Source: Sneathiella sp. (lineage in GTDB: Bacteria > Pseudomonadota > Alphaproteobacteria > Sneathiellales > Sneathiellaceae). Taken from it: 7,065 nucleotides of DNA. The stretch spans positions 1 through 7,065 of the forward strand of contig JAESPT010000245.1 of assembly GCA_016765515.1 (NCBI GenBank), written 5' to 3'. The translations under genes and the position numbers were made by a program. Shown here in pieces: positions 6,878 through 7,065 of this stretch. The notes below the pieces were generated by a model. The model was not told the origin of the DNA. It saw only the letters and a program-made list of their open reading frames with translations, and searched no databases. Every line of letters begins with the position of its first letter. The first letter of the stretch is position 1.

Positions 6878-7065
6878 GTGTTAGCCTATATAATTAGACG
6901 ACTTCTCTTGATGATCCCGACTTTGTTCGGAATCATGGTGTTGAATTTTGCGGTTATTCAATTTGCCCCGGGCGGACCCATCGAGCAGATTATCGCTGAA
7001 ATTCAGGGAACGGCAGTGGGAGCGACCTCTCGTATTGGCGGATCCGGCGCCGGTGATGTGGCAGG
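6878..7065 (+). CDS. yejB: Yej-type ABC importer permease, N-terminal part (cut by window edge)
   Basis: Inner-membrane permease of a peptide ABC importer (binding-protein-dependent transport family, DppB/OppB-like). The visible 62 codons begin at GTG (6878) and read MLAYIIRRLLLMIPTLFG, followed by a hydrophobic first membrane helix at about residues 9-29 and the FAPGGPIEQII segment (29-39), characteristic of the start of YejB. Residues about 43-62 are Gly/Ala/Ser-rich and belong to the first periplasmic loop. The remaining roughly 300 residues, with the other helices and the ATPase-contacting EAA loop, lie outside the window. It starts 11 bases after the second yejA stop, with overlapping translation signals, so it is in the same operon. 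yejE and yejF are expected next but not seen. Confidence 0.9.
   Translation, partial: MLAYIIRRLLLMIPTLFGIMVLNFAVIQFAPGGPIEQIIAEIQGTAVGATSRIGGSGAGDVA

Overview
The window looks like an ordinary, gene-dense piece of an alphaproteobacterial chromosome. The evidence is the combination of a monofunctional prephenate dehydratase (PheA), a KdsB of the 'NLQGDLP' type, a membrane-anchored CycM cytochrome c and an inositol-monophosphatase-type histidinol phosphatase. The block cycM / kdsB / pheA, with cycM divergent, is a recurrent alphaproteobacterial neighbourhood. Base composition looks moderate, near or slightly under 50% GC by eye, which suggests one of the lower-GC (often marine) lineages. The genus cannot be fixed from this sequence. 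KdsB implies a Gram-negative outer membrane with Kdo-containing lipopolysaccharide.

Layout. Positions 1-700 (minus) hold the first 233 codons of pheA, which runs off the left edge inside its ACT domain. Positions 765-1511 (minus) hold kdsB, 64 bases upstream of pheA and probably co-transcribed with it. Positions 1512-1680 are the divergent control region, with a TATAAT-bearing candidate promoter for kdsB, a weaker candidate for cycM and a small hairpin followed by a T tract. From 1681 onward everything reads on the plus strand: cycM (1681-2229), hisN (2248-3030), a first YejA-type peptide-binding protein (3120-4967), a second, diverged YejA-type protein (4989-6866), and the start of the yejB permease gene (6878 to the right edge).

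How the genes work together. The right half is the front end of a Yej-type ABC importer for oligopeptides or peptide-like compounds: two exported binding proteins made in tandem, followed at once by the permease. yejE (second permease) and yejF (ATPase) would be expected beyond the right edge. Gaps of 21 and 11 bases and Shine-Dalgarno sequences next to or overlapping the previous stop codon indicate one operon. CycM would carry electrons to a terminal oxidase, HisN makes histidinol for histidine synthesis, KdsB activates Kdo for LPS, and PheA makes phenylpyruvate for phenylalanine. These four are housekeeping neighbours with no evident functional link to the transporter.

I see no mobile element, CRISPR array, tRNA, rRNA, phage gene or clear undescribed system. 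The points most worth a second look are the diverged tandem YejA pair, the triple start codon of kdsB and the hairpin/T-tract in the cycM leader.
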